64,000 nucleotides of DNA from Alnus glutinosa (GCF_958979055.1 NC_084893.1:26119487-26183486); one strand, 5' to 3'. Shown: positions 24,601 through 37,030, numbered from the stretch's first letter. Program-made: numbers and translations. Notes: generated by a model not told the origin, from the sequence alone.

Positions 24601-27600
24601 TTGAAAAGTGGAACATCTCTTTTCTTTTTATTCTACCCTTTCTTTTTATTATTGATTTCATATTTTATCTCTTATGAATTGAATTTCATGTTGTTAGGCT
24701 TCTCAAGATGAGGCTATAAAGCAAAAGGATGCTTTGGTGAACGAAGCTGCTTTTCTTCGGGCAGAGCTACATCAAGTGAGAGATGATCGTGATCGTTTGC
24801 AGCCACTAGTGCAGACTCTAACAACTGATGTGGTGAAACATAAAGAGTCTACTGAAAAATATGTTGCTGAGTTGGACCACCTGATAATAAAAACAAATGA
24901 ACTAGAGGTTAATTTCTTTGTTTTCTTTACATGTTATCGCTTTACCATTAAAATGAAAAGCTTTTGAGATGTTGGGTTTCTTTTACAGGCAACCTGTTCT
25001 TTGCAAAATAACAAGATAAGGATACTGCAGAACCAGCTAGCAACTGCAGAGGAGAAATTGCAGGTAATGATATGAAGTCAAGCAAAATTAGTATTGCATG
25101 GGGATATTTATTATATTAGGTGTATGTACCATTTGTTTCTTAGATTTTAGGCATGAATCATTAGGTCATATTAGCAGATTTATAATTATAATAAAATATG
25201 CTCTTTTTGCAGCTTTATGATTCATCTGCACTCGAGACACGAACTGAATTTGAAGGGCAAAAGAAACTTATAAATGAGTTACAAAATCGCCTGGCAGATG
25301 CAGAATTCAAACTTGTGGAAGGAGAGATGCTACGCAAAAAATTACATAATACCATCTTGGTAGTTCTTATCCCACAATCTTCTATTAGCAGCAAATATGT
25401 ATACCTTGCTAAACTATCTTATGATATAGGAACTTAAAGGGAATATTCGAGTATTCTGTAGAGTGCGACCTCTTTTGCCTGATGATGGTGGTATTAGCAT
25501 GGAAGGAAAGGTTTTCTCTTATCCGACATCCATAGAGACTCTTGGACGGGGAATTGATGTAGTGCAAAGCGGTAAATTTCTTGGAGCAAAAATATTGGAC
25601 AATAAGTTTATTTTCTGTTTGATATCGATTAATATTCGAAGTGGGTCTTGAAAACTAAGAACTTACATAAGTATATATTGTAACCAGGGCAGAAGCATGC
25701 TTTCACATTTGACCAAGTTTTCATGCCTGAAGCAACACAGGATGATGTTTTTGTAGAAATCTCACAACTTGTACAAAGTGCTCTGGACGGTTATAAGGTG
25801 ATTCATTAAGCTCCAAATCTTATTTTCTGCTAAAGTAAATTTTGTATTTATCCAAAATAGTAGATTTAGTTTTATTTTATGAACTGATTTTCTTTTGAAG
25901 ATTGTGTTTGTTAATCATCTGGGGATAGGCATCAGGGTTCTCAACAGTAATGTACATATATGTGTGTGCTTGCATGTGTGTTTGTATGTGTGTATTTGTG
26001 TATGATCAGAACTTTGTGAAAGCACAGTTGCTAAAAAATATTTGAACCTCATAATAGTTCTATATGCTTACAGAATTTTACTTATTGATAAGTGGGTCTT
26101 GTAATTGGAACTTTATTAGTTGATATGCTTATTAAAAAAAACGTTATTAGTTGATATGATTGATCCTTGATAGAATTTTGCCAAACATGCATATTGCTTT
26201 GCATTTCAATGTATTTGCTAGTATTCTATACACTATACATAACTAGCATCATATTTGCCTTAAGAAATGATGGTGCTTTCCTTTTTCAGGTTTGCATTTT
26301 CGCCTATGGTCAAACAGGTTCTGGTAAAACTTATACTATGATGGGTAGGCCAGGACATCCTGAGCAAAAGGGTTTAATACCCCGCTCACTAGAACAAATA
26401 TTTCAAACTAGGCAGTCTCTTCAACCTCAAGGTTGGAGATATGAAATGCAGGTGAATAAGAATATGTTTCTTTTGTTAGTTTTCATCTTCTGAATACATG
26501 GATGTAGTTTTATGCATGATTATCGAAAATTTGACTTCTTCAAACACCTGTAGGTATCTATGTTGGAAATATATAATGAAACAATTCGTGACTTGTTATC
26601 AACACCCGGTGTTGCTGGAAAGCAATATGCAATTAAACACGATGCAAATGGAAATGCACACGTCTCTGATCTTACAATTGTGGATGTCCGCAGTGCTAAA
26701 GAGGTCTCGTTTCTCTTAGATCAGGCTGCACAGAGCAGGTAAAGATTAGAACATGCATATTTTGAGCTTGATTTGAGTCATGCAATATTTTTCTGTTTAA
26801 AAAATTCCTTTTTGTCTCATGGGATAATTATTTAATTTTACTTGTAATGTTCTATGCTTTGCTCCATTTGTACGTTTGTATATGGATCCATTTATAGTTT
26901 TTTGCATTTAGATGTGATCCAATTTCACAAAGTAAAAGTTGTTTATATGATACATGTAAACCACCACCAACAATATTTTTCATTATGTTTCAGTTTTCTT
27001 TCCCTTTATTTGTCCCCAGTTCACTATACTTTGATTAAAGGATTTATTATTATAAATATTTTACTTTTATACTTTTAGGTCTGTAGGCAAGACCCAGATG
27101 AATGAGCAATCATCACGAAGTCACTTTGTTTTCACGCTACGAATATTTGGTGTTAATGAGGTACAAACATTTACTTGCTTCTTGTAGCCTCCTCTAGTAT
27201 GTTTCAGCTCCTCTCTGCTTTTTCTTGGATGTTGTATTATTGAAACTTATTTTTCTTAATTTCTATCTATGTACTAGAGCACCGAACAAGAAGTACAAGG
27301 AGTTTTGAATCTTATTGATCTTGCTGGGAGTGAGCGTCTTTCTAAGAGTGGATCAACCGGGGACCGATTGAAAGAAACCCAAGTAGTTTAGCCAAACTAA
27401 TCTGATCTCTATATCTTTTATGTTTTTCATTAAGTAGTTTCAATAATCAAACGTTTCTCTTTTGCAATTGTAACAGGCCATTAATAAAAGTTTATCATCC
27501 CTGAGTGATGTTATACTTGCATTAGCAAAGAAGGAAGACCACATACCCTTTAGGAACTCAAAGCTTACTTATCTTCTTCAGGTAAGTTATTTAGAGATTT

Positions 27601-28330
27601 ACAAAGATTATCTAGTTTCAATTTTAGGGTCGTCTTTAATTTCCTAGCTTCACTATGGATGAACCTATAGTGTCTCTTGTGTCTCGCTTCATTTTATAGA
27701 AAAATAAAAAAGCCTCTGCCATTTAGTGTTGCTTCTATTTACAAAATTGATTTCACTTCTTTCAAGATATGGCAACATTTCTGTCTTCATTATCACATTT
27801 AGAGTCACTGAATGGGAATCACTAGTTGGTTTTTATGATTCAAGTCCAAGTTGTAGGTTGAGATGAAAGTTGGAATTTAATTACTCACCTGATTTAGCAA
27901 TTTCGTTGTGCAAAAGATTTTAGAAACCAATATAATCTGTCTTGGAAAGATGAACTCCAACCTTTGTTTTAATGACACTCTTTTGGACCCAATATAGGTG
28001 GATAGATTTTGGTTGAGCAAATATGTTGAAACAAAAAAAGTAGAAGCAAAGGAACAGATTATGGTTCCTCAGTACTCTTTTCTGGTTACTTATCTTGTTG
28101 GATATGATCAATTGAGATCTTCTAATCTTTTAAAATCACTGTTTAACCAGCCTTGTTTAGGTGGGGACTCAAAGACGCTGATGTTTGTGAACGTCTCTCC
28201 TGATCCTTCCTCAGTGGGTGAGTCACTTTGCTCACTCCGTTTCGCAGCCCGGGTAAACGCTTGTGAGATTGGGATTCCGCGGCGTCAAACTAACACACGA
28301 CCTTCAGATTCACGCTTAAGCTATGGCTGA
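21618..28330 (+). CDS. ATK1: Kinesin-14, ATK1/ATK5 type, 17 exons
   Basis: Minus-end-directed spindle kinesin, required in Arabidopsis for spindle pole focusing in mitosis and male meiosis. Exons: 21618-21692, 21865-22080, 22224-22368, 22446-22555, 22649-22768, 22917-23099, 24698-24907, 24989-25063, 25213-25359, 25430-25571, 25688-25797, 26290-26451, 26554-26738, 27079-27160, 27278-27382, 27477-27581, 28151-28330. All are GT-AG and in phase, giving 783 aa. The N-terminal tail has the family block [21 protein letters not shown] coiled-coil stalk follows to about 427. The kinesin-14 neck [14 protein letters not shown] starts near 428, the P-loop GQTGSGKT at 518-525, switch I NEQSSRSH at 635-642, and switch II DLAGSE at 668-673. 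The motor is C-terminal, as expected. ATK1 and ATK5 are close paralogues and cannot be separated here. The long sixth intron carries an LTR-like insertion. Confidence 0.95.
23419..24412. mobile_element. LTR-like insertion in kinesin intron 6
   Basis: Intron 6 is 1.6 kb while most others are near 100-300 bp. Within it a block starts TGTTAG (23419) and ends CTAACA (24402 or 24412). These inverted ends are typical of Copia-type LTRs. The interior has no coding domain that I recognise. No target duplication was found, so the exact ends are uncertain. It looks like a fossil solo LTR or a non-coding derivative. Confidence 0.4.
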
Positions 28331-28816
28331 TCTTTTGATAGATTAATTATTCCTTTCCTTCTTGAGGCAACCAAGTCTTCTGTATCTCTATTACTCGTAT
28401 CAAAATTTGAAATGAGTGATTCTAACGTAGGTTAATATGTTGTATAGCAAAAAAAAAAAGTATTGAGTTCGTATTAATCAAAGAATATCTTTCTGATATT
28501 TGATAATATTCAATATATGAAAATTTTTCTTTCTTCTCCCTTTTTTCTTGAGGCAAACAATAGCCCAAGCATATTATAATTCCCTGCAATATTGAATTTT
28601 GCGCACCTGTAGAGATGTAGCTTTTTCAATTGTCTTTTAAAGTAACTGACTATGAAGCCAAAATAAAAGCTAAGAAACATGCTAACTTTACTGTCTTGTC
28701 ATTTTAAGAGAAATTTGAAAATTAATTGTATAGCAATGTGTAACCTAATTTGTTTTATAATACTTCGAAATTGAGTACATTGGTTTTGTTTAAACCAGAC
28801 CAGCAGATGATGCAGA
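28331..28816. other. Convergent 3' region
   Basis: The kinesin and the PsbQ-like gene converge here with 486 bp between their stop codons. AT-rich UTR sequence; nothing else was recognised. Confidence 0.5.
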
Positions 28817-29849
28817 TTAAGCAAATCTTTCCATGACCTCTTGGAGTAAAATTGTTGTGTCCCGATAACAAGATTCTGTCTGAGGCAGATTTTTCTTCTT
28901 TGCAGCGTCTTCAAGCTGTCAACACATGGTTTTACAATTCTTAAGCAGCTTTAGTTTGTAGAGATTGAAGTTAAAATTGATTAGAGTAATGTTATTTAGT
29001 AGACAGTAAAAACCAGTCATTATATAATGTTATACAATTACCATATAACTGAAATAATGTAGTAGCAAAAATCAGCTATTAAAATTATATTGCAGTCATA
29101 TAATAGTCTACTCAATAGCATTTTTCAATTGATTACCACAACTTTTATGTGAATTAATTTACCTTTTCGAAGCTGTCGAACAATCTATTAGCCAGATCAG
29201 TCAGGGGTTGCTTTTCGTTTACTGGTGCGGCTGAGATCACTTTGTCGAAATCATAGTAAATAAAGGTGGACTTGAGCCGTAGATACCTCCTGACATAGTT
29301 TAATGTATCTTGCCCTACCAAATCTGTCATTGCTGTTAGATCAAATGCATACTTCCTCAGCCTGTATGCACTACCTTTGATTCCAATATTTGCCATATAG
29401 ATTCCTTTCTTCAAAAAAGAACGAGTACCCGTCTTCTCATTCGCAATATCTGTAACAAAAGAGCAGTCAGGAAGCTAGCAAGCAGAGAAGAAGCATGGCT
29501 GCAGTTGGAAACATATATTCTGAGCATTTTCTAGTGAAGCAACACTGCAAAATTTGAAATGAGAAAGCTTACTGTTATAGACAGGAGGCACAGGTAAAGG
29601 GCCATCGATCCAGAACCCATTATCCTTTGCCAGAGATATCCCGTTGGTAGAATTTGCTGTAAGAGCTATGGAGGCAAGGCCTACTGCTAATCTTCTTGTG
29701 ATTTGTAATGGGTGTTCTTGAAGATCCTCTGTTTTCTTGCCCAGAAGCCCAACTATTTTCACTCTCTTTGGGACCCTTTGAAGGTTGGGAAGTTTTGGAA
29801 GGGCTGGTAGAGTTTTGGAGACTCCATTTATGTCTGCCAAACGAGCCAT
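28817..29849 (-). CDS. PQL3: PsbQ-like thylakoid lumen protein (PQL3 type)
   Basis: PsbQ-like proteins are lumenal four-helix subunits. The PQL members serve the chloroplast NDH complex rather than photosystem II. Exons: 29849-29573, 29449-29163, 28915-28817, GT-AG and in phase, giving 220 aa. The first 70 residues are a Ser/Lys/Arg-rich chloroplast transit region, followed by a Tat-like signal ([18 protein letters not shown], with twin Arg). The mature part starts near [14 protein letters not shown] and contains [32 protein letters not shown] and [20 protein letters not shown], a PsbQ-fold pattern. An ATG at 29952 is in another frame. Assignment to PQL3, rather than PNSL2 or PNSL3, rests on remembered similarity to Arabidopsis At2g01918 and is less sure than the family call. 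Confidence 0.78.
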
Positions 29850-30786
29850 TGTAGGGGATTTGAGTGAGAATGGCAGTGTTGAGTAGCTGAAACAATGAGA
29901 CTTGGCATTTTCGGTTATATCCGTTTGGAAACTGCTGGCTACTACTGACCACCGGAAGAGGATATCCTTATCGAGGACAGTTTGGTCATTTTGCCAATAA
30001 ACAAATATTTATCTTCAAGTTCTGCTATTTTCAGATGGGTTCAATACCAATCGGCCCAATTGCAATCTTAATTCAGTCCAAAAAGTCTGACAGACAAGAA
30101 CATTAGATCTGGAAGACAAAAAAAAAAAGGAGACGAAATCAACACCTTTTACATGGTGATAATTTCCCTCTAATTAAATTAAAGAAATCAAAATAATATC
30201 CTAAAATTCTAATTAGGGGGCAATTTGCGTTCAAGTGTTGGGTTTGGGTCGTATCGAAATATGTGTATAAGACTATATTGTAAACACGAACTTGACCAAT
30301 TTAATTAAAGCCTCATTTGGTACATAGGTTGTGATTGGTTGATCCGACTCATTTAAATGAGTGGATGATACGACTCTACCCGTATAACTCATTTAATAAA
30401 TAGGTCGTGTTTGGTTGATCCGGCCCGGCCCGGCCCGACCCGAACAACATGTTCAATTAACAAAATTCTCAATTATTGAGCAAGAACATGAAAATAAAAA
30501 TAAATTACACTACCAAAGTTATATCTTTACAAATGGGGATAAGACTTAGGATAATTTATTTATTTTTCTTTGGTCTTAAACTTTGAGGTTTTAATTTATG
30601 CGGGTCACCTATGGGTTAAACGGTTGATCCAAAATTGACCAACTTTTTTAATCTTGTCTAACCGAGTCGGCCCAATTTGACCCAAATTCAATTTTACTAA
30701 ACCATATATTTTGTGTTGAGTTCGTAAACCGTATAAAAAATTGTCAGCTTTTAACTAGTGATGTCTCTCATTGCATTTCCTATTAC
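29850..30786. other. Intergenic with dispersed 'CCCGACCCG' repeat
   Basis: From 30230 to 30480, and again at 30600-30760, the sequence has the 'gggtcgtgtttggttgatccg' type of text, partly repeated within itself at 30320 and 30400. The array 'cggcccggcccggcccgac' lies at 30421. A related block lies at 31890-32170. This is a dispersed repeat of unresolved class; no gene is seen. Confidence 0.45.
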
Positions 30787-31429
30787 ATAGCATGTCCTAT
30801 TTTCCACTGGTGCAAGGCTTGCGGCTTGGGGTTTTCAGGGAGAGACACGGTGTCTGTTTTGTAGGCATAACATTGAGAGTTGTGATCACCTTTTTTTCCA
30901 ATGTAGTTTGAGTTCCCGGATCTGGAAAGCTTGTCTGCAACGCTGCTTTCTTCTTACTCAGCTTGACTGGTAGAGTGTGATGGAAGAAGCTTGTAGTAAG
31001 TGGAGATCCAAGAACATGCTGCTGATTTATGAAGATTGATTCTTAGCTCTCTTGTTTATCACCTTTGGCAAGCTAGGAATGAAATTAAGTTTCAAGGTCG
31101 GCCAAAAACGGAGGAGTAGATTCTCCGCTTGATCTTTTGGGAGGTCCTTACTCGAATTTTAGGGAAGGGCAAGTTTACCAACTCTAGAGAAAATGCTTCT
31201 CTTTGCCATATATGGAATATAGCTGGCTCGGTCCTAATTTGATTGTAGTGCTTTTTTTTTTTGTTTGTGACCCGTCTCTATTTGTTGCAAAGTGTTTTTC
31301 TATGGGCTCTGTTGCTTTGGTTAGTCTTGTTAGACATTTGCTTGTAGCTTGTTTGTTTTGATATGAAATGCTTACTTATTCAAAAAAAAAAAAAAATAAT
31401 AATAAAAAAAAAAAAATAGCATGTCCTAT
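30787..31429 (+). mobile_element. 5'-truncated L1 LINE with 15-bp target duplication
   Basis: The perfect 15-bp direct repeat 'atagcatgtcctatt' at 30787-30801 and 31415-31429 flanks a 613 bp insert ending in an A-rich tail (31382-31414). The insert encodes remnants of the zinc-binding region at the C-terminus of plant L1 reverse transcriptase: CLFCRHNIESCDHLFF and CSLSSRIW, then YHLWQARNEIKFQGRPKTEE in another frame. It is interrupted by stops and frameshifts, and the reverse transcriptase core is absent. The intact duplication suggests moderate age. Confidence 0.9.
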
Positions 31430-31889
31430 TCTAGCGTTATCCCAATCCTATTTTTTAATTTTTTTGAAAGGCCAATTTTGGTTGTTTGTCTCAAGCAATT
31501 ACGATGAAAGAAATCTCAATTGATTTGTAGACCATGTTATAGCAAGAAGAGCATCAAGGGAAAACTGCGTTAATTTATTCTTTTTAATTATTACCCTATT
31601 TGTAATCTCCTCTTTAATCTTTCAATTTTTATAATATTTACCTCAATCTATCAATTGAGGTAACAATGCCCCCTCATGCCACAAAAAATGATAAATATAC
31701 CCTGCAAATCCCTCTTACAAATTCATGTGGCTAAATAACATTTATTACGTTCATCACTGACTAATCAAATTATTTATTAGATCATGAATCATGGCTTCTT
31801 AATTGTTTGGTGGTTGACTTAATAAGTATTACATAAACTATTATATTTGTTTATAAAAGACTTATAATAAAAGTTATAATATCTTTCTC

Positions 31890-32175
31890 AACAACCTTAC
31901 AACGGGTTTAACGCGTCGTGTTTGGGTCGAAACATGTCGTGTTGAATTATGTCAAATAGGTTAAATAGATCTCTTTTGAGCCTAAACACGTCAAACGAGT
32001 CGACTCGTTTATATCCTGTTTATTAAACGAGTCAAACAGATTGTATCAGGTTACTCACGGGTCATGTCAGAATTAAAAGTATGACTCATTTAATTAAACC
32101 AGTTATGTTTGAGTTGAGCCTTAACCGGTCAAGCGAGTCAACCAAACCCGACCCGCGACGGGTATTGCCAGCCCC
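31890..32175. repeat. Dispersed 'acgggtttaacgcgtcgtg' repeat
   Basis: This block is rich in 'cgtgtttgggtcgaaac', 'aaacgagtcaaac' and 'acccgacccgcgacgggt' text and ends near 'ttgccagccc'. It resembles the pieces at 220-380 and 30230-30760. It lies just upstream of the ILR3 leader. Confidence 0.45.
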
Positions 32176-32292
32176 CGAAACAGAGACATATTGGTAGTGT
32201 CTTATGCTGTCTCAGGACAAAAACAGAGCAGAGGCCCAGTGTATGGCTAACAGGGCTTTGAAGCCCAAACCCAAGAAGATATTCAGTGAACG

Positions 32293-32481
32293 ATGACGAG
32301 TCCCAACAGCATCAGCCACCAATCAACCTCCACCCATTTCCCAAGCACCTTGACCTCACTCAGATTCCCTTTTCCCGAGAAAAAAAACATCCCCTTTCTA
32401 TTTCTTCCCTTTTCTCTGTGCACAAACGCCCTCATCCGCATCCTCCTCTTTTCCCCGTGTTTGTTTCCCGGGATTAACTGA
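32293..32481 (+). other. Upstream ORF candidate before ILR3
   Basis: An ATG at 32293 opens a 62-codon frame that closes at 32481, 50 bp before the ILR3 start. It would regulate translation only if transcription starts upstream of 32293, which the sequence does not show. The peptide has no recognised conserved motif. Confidence 0.3.
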
Positions 32482-32531
32482 ATCCCCGCCGGAAAGCTCC
32501 ACTTTTCCGGCGAACCCAACAATCACCGACG

Positions 32532-35500
32532 ATGGTCTCACCCGAAAACACCAATTGGCTCTACGATTACGGCGTGATCGATGATATCCCTGTCCCGGAA
32601 GGGAATTTCTCTGCTCCCAACGCGGTGGGATTCAGCTGGTCCGTGCAGGGCGTGAATGGGTCTTCGAATGTTAGGTACTAAGGTCTTTGACATCTAGCAA
32701 TTAGGTTTTTTGACTTTTGTTTGATTGAATAGTGCACCCGTCTGAGCAATTTAGGGCTTTTTTATGCACTTTTTTTCTTCGTTTGAGTTTTGTTCTCTGG
32801 CTTCATATTGTGTTTAATTTGCTATTTTTGTTTGGTTCTTGTGTTGGAATTTGTATTCAAAGTTGATGGGTGATAACAAGATTCGTAATCTGTATGGGTT
32901 TGTGACGTATTTTATCTAATTTTGGTTTGTGTACGTGACATGATTGAGAGTTTGATAATTATGAGAGAAAATTAGTTTTTTTTTTTTGTTGGTATTTTTG
33001 GGCTCATAAATGTGTAGTTCAGCTTGAACTTTTTGGCTTTGGATATGTTGATGCATTATTGATTTGAGGCAGGTAATAACCACCTTCTAAAAGTTTAAAC
33101 GGATAGGAAAACTAAGTTATTTAGTTAATATTCCAACACTCTCGCTCACGTGCATGATCAGACAACATGTGGAATATTTTAATTGAAACGGGGTGAACCC
33201 TGGAGTCGGATGGATGGAATCAAGACCTCTCCTTTGATATTATGTCAAATCACAACTTACTCCAAAAGCTTATGCCGATAAGAAATGGTAAATTTAATTA
33301 TTTAATTAATATTCTAACAATTGTGGATTGGCAAGTCATTTACTATTTTCTGGAATTCTTTTGGTATGTGTTTAGATAAAATTTGCTTTATTGTACTTTA
33401 TTTTCATTCTATACCATAAACTATAAGTATACCTATGGGTTAGTTTAACAGGTTCATTCCAACCAATAGCAGAATGTGGGACTATGTTGCTTTTTTTTTT
33501 TTTTTGGGTGTTCCTAAATAGTTAGATGCTATTTGACATCATAATGACTAAAGGATTCTACCCATATAAGCCACTCCAGCCCTTTCTCTGTGCGAATGCA
33601 GCATAGAGCGCTCATATGTGATCTGAACTTTGAACCTAGGATCAAACCCACACATGATTGTTTGTAGAATATTCAGGGGCTTCATTTAACATTCAACTTA
33701 TCGCAAGAGCATTTATCATGTTAGGAGGAAAAGTTTTTGCTACAAAGTATCAGTGGCTGGTTAGGGGGAAAAAATTATTGAGCAAAGTTTTGGAGGCTAT
33801 GGTTAATCCTTTTGTTGAGATCATGTTGTTTTAACCTGAATTTATTGGAAGCTACAATAACTTGTTCAACAGAAATAAAGGTGAAATGTTTTCATGATAA
33901 ATCTCTTTGTTATTGTTAAGATTGATATTGAGGAAGCTCAAGGGATAGTTCAATCGGCTGGGGACCATACCTCATTAAGGTTACTAGTTTGAATCTCGCA
34001 TTCTCCCCTCCCCTTTGTGGCGAAAAAACAAACTTATCAAAAAAAAAAAAAAAAAACCAAGGAAGAGATTGTTATAAAGGGGCTGTTTTTTATATCGTAT
34101 GAAAAGTCATGTTAAAGCATTTGATTAATGAGTAAGAATCAATTTGTTTATACTTGTAATGAGAGGCTGTATTGGTTTGGGTTTGCGTCTGTGTGATTTC
34201 TGACTTCCTTTTGTTCTTGTGTGATGATATGATCTGTTTCTTAGTGTGGAAATTGATGGATCATTGGGGGATTCAGATGGTGGCAAGGACTGTGGCTCAA
34301 AGAAGAGGTAAACAAACAATTTCTTCTTCTCTCCTCTCTTCAGTTTAACAAAAGGAACATGATTCTTTACTACTCAAAAAACTGTGTTCACCAGTTCTTG
34401 ATAAGGGCTTTATTTATTTATTTTTGATGAATAAATTCTTCATAAGGGCTTTATGACTATGTTTCCTTATATTTGTGTACTATCAGAATATTTTAAGCAA
34501 CTATTTTCATGGATTCGATTCTTTTGGCTAGTAATTTTCATGGAATAAATGAATGCTTAGCTTTACAAAAGCAGAATCTGAGTAATTAAATGAAAAGTCA
34601 TCTTGAGGTCAATTAATCACAAGCATGCTTACTCACATTGTCACAAGCTGCTAATATCATACAGTTAGTGTTGCAAATGAGGTCATAATGTGACTGATAT
34701 ATGTTTTAGGCATCATTCCAAGTGTTTCAATGAAGATGATTTATCAATTGGTAGCCCAGATTATAGTTTTGACCAAACAATGTCCTTGAAATTGATCACA
34801 GTATCTCAAAAAGAAGAAGAAGAAGAAGCTTTGTGCATCCAATATACTCAAAAATAAAATAGGTCCAAACATGGACCAAATTAGTTTTCAAAAAGTCGAA
34901 TACAGCCAATGAGTATGTTATAGGATCTTATGTTATTTCACTCGTGTATCTCCATTTGCAGGGGTAGACCTGAATTGTGCTGTGCGTCTAGTTCCAAAGC
35001 TTCTCGGGAGAAGTTGCGAAGGGATAGACTTAATGACAAGTATTCTCCTGCTTTCTATTCTCCTCTCCTCTCTCTCTCTTGCATGCATGTTCATCTCTCA
35101 CTCACTCTGAATCAATCTGGCATGCATCTTTTTATGTTTTATCATGATTAGGTTTGTGGAATTGGGCTCTATTCTGGAGCCTGGAAGGCCTCCAAAAACA
35201 GACAAGGCTGCCGTATTGCTTGACGCTGTCCGAATGGTGACTCAGTTACGGGGTGAAGCCCAGAAGTTGAAGGATTCAAATTCAAGTCTCCAGGAGAAGA
35301 TTAAAGAGTTGAAGGTGAGTTTGTTTTTATTTCTTTGGGAAAAGTACACATATTCTTATCAAACTATCACCACATTGTCAATGTACCCCCAAACTACCAA
35401 TTGTGTCAATCTCCCCTCTAAACTACCAAAACAATGTCAATGTCCCCTTCAAGGCCAACAAAAAGACAAATAACCTTAAAAAAATTTCAATAAGACAAAA

Positions 35501-36312
35501 ATATCCTTATAATTTCGGGAAAAAAAAATAAAAACAAAATTAATTGTTTTAAAATTAAAAAACAAAACAAAATAAAACAATTAAAGTAGAAATAAAATGA
35601 TCGCCTTGGTTTTTTCCCTTTTTCTTTTTCTTTTTTTTTTTTTAAAAAAAAGCTCTTTATTTTTTCAGTTTTTAGAAAGAACAAAAATTAAAAAATAAAA
35701 AACAAAAATTAATTGTCTTGTTTTTTTATTTTATTTTTGGTTTTTTTTTTTTTTTTTAGATTTTTTTTAATAGTTTTCTGTTAGAATTTTAGGAATTTTT
35801 TTTTTAAAATTTTATGGAAGGTATTTTTGTTATTAGGGAGACATTGACATTTTTTTGGTAATTTAGAATGAGATTGACGCAATTAGTAGTTTGGGGAACA
35901 TTAACAATGGAGTAGTAGTTTGAGGGGGTATGTGTACTTTTTCATATTTCTTTTAAATGAAAATTTGGATGACTAGAAGATTGTGAAGGAAACCTGTAGA
36001 CATGTTAAAGCCGGTTACATTAGACATCTTTTATACCTTGTGTAGGCTGAGAAGAATGAGCTTCGTGACGAGAAGCAGAGGTTAAAGGCGGAGAAAGAGA
36101 AGTTGGAGCAGCAATTGAAAGCCATGAATGCACAACCTGGCTTCTTGCCTGCCCCTCCCGCAATCCCTGCTGCATTTGCTGCGCAGGGCCAGGCCCCCGG
36201 CAACAAATTGGTGCCTTTCATTGGTTACCCAGGGGTTGCAATGTGGCAGTTTATGCCACCTGCTGCAGTGGATACCTCACAGGATCATGTCCTCCGCCCG
36301 CCCGTTGCTTAA
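32532..36312 (+). CDS. ILR3: bHLH transcription factor ILR3 (subgroup IVc)
   Basis: ILR3 (bHLH105) dimerises with other IVc bHLHs and controls iron-deficiency responses and stress and glucosinolate genes; it is a nuclear protein. Exons: 32532-32674, 34245-34307, 34962-35039, 35152-35314, 36046-36312, GT-AG and in phase, giving 237 aa (Arabidopsis ILR3 is close to this length). Basic region KASREKLRRDRLNDK at about 81-95, helix-loop-helix to about 130 (LEPGRPPKTDKAAVLLDAV), a zipper-like helix to about 178, and the family-specific C-terminus YPGVAMWQFMPP with DTSQDHVLRPPVA. The first His of the classic His-Glu-Arg triad is replaced, as in other IVc members. Intron 1 carries a SINE and intron 4 a foldback MITE. 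A 62-codon upstream frame may lie in the leader. Confidence 0.95.
33080..33315. repeat. Dispersed repeat, full copy, in ILR3 intron 1
   Basis: The block runs from 'ctaaaagtttaaacggatag' to 'aatttaattatttaattaat' plus 'attctaaca'. Its two ends are themselves related direct repeats of about 50 bp. The inner part 'gatattatgtcaaatcacaa' plus 'cttactcc' is the same text that is split by the Helitron at 55051. The right end CTAACA suggests an LTR-type element in reverse, but no coding part is present. Confidence 0.6.
33933..34056 (+). mobile_element. tRNA-derived SINE in ILR3 intron 1
   Basis: A compact element has an A-box-like 'tagttcaatcggctgggg' and a B-box-like 'ggttactagtttgaatctc' at tRNA spacing. 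A short pyrimidine-rich body, 'acaaacttatc' and a poly-A tail follow. This is the layout of plant tRNA-derived SINEs. No certain target duplication was found. Confidence 0.7.
35338..35943. repeat. Foldback MITE, family F2, in ILR3 intron 4
   Basis: The left end 'gaaaagtacacatattc' and the right end 'gtatgtgtactttttc' are inverted partners. Further in, 'aaactaccaattgtgtcaat' pairs with 'attgacgcaattagtagttt'. The centre is extremely A/T-rich. The element fills most of intron 4 (35315-36045). The same left end opens at 63881, and a decayed copy lies near 45455. Confidence 0.75.
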
Positions 36313-36639
36313 CTTGGCAGCCTACAATGATTGGGTTTGAAGACCCAAAGACGCGTATTCATTGTCATTGTCTATTAGTTTTTGCTGGAGTCCTCTAAGT
36401 TGTAACTGGATTTGATGGGTAACTTCATTTGCTATCCAAAGTACTTCTATGAATTGATGCTGGTGTTCGCATGTAAATGCCAATAAGTTTGTCTAGCAAG
36501 CTCTGTTTTGATGTAGCCTTCATGATAGTGTGCCTTTTGAGTTTTCCTTTAGGCATCATTGCAATCGTAATTCACTAATTATAACTTGATGCATTTAATT
36601 AAAGGGATCGGACTTTTTAATCTTCACTAATTTCGTATT

Positions 36640-36819
36640 GAGTTCGTATCGAATTTATAGGTCGTGTGAAAATTTGTTACCTCGACTGTCGCATGTTGGG
36701 TTCGAATTGGGTTGTTTCAATCTTATTTCACGACATTCGTGTGTAGAGTTTGTATCAAATTTATGGGCGTGTGAAAAATTGTTATCTTTCCTGTTGCATG
36801 TAGTGTTCAAATTGGGTTG
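36640..36819. repeat. Tandem duplication, 106 bp period
   Basis: Units at 36640-36714 and 36746-36819 both run from 'gagtt(c/t)gtatc' through 'gtgtgaaaa', 'ttgttac/tct' and 'gcatgt' to 'attgggttg'. They lie between ILR3 and the DUF1995 gene, in non-coding sequence. Confidence 0.75.
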
Positions 36820-37030
36820 ATGCATGGATGTAAAGTTATACATGATACCCTTAATTCGATCAGATCTCTAATTCTAACCCTGTTAATTTCCAAAAAAATT
36901 CAGCCCATTACTGGTCATACAAAGATGGATATTGGCCATAGAATGATCAGAAATCTTATCTGCATAGGAATTTTGGAGTTCTCCTTTCTTGTCGAGCCAC
37001 CAGGCTTTTCTGCTCAAATCAGAGCTCAAA

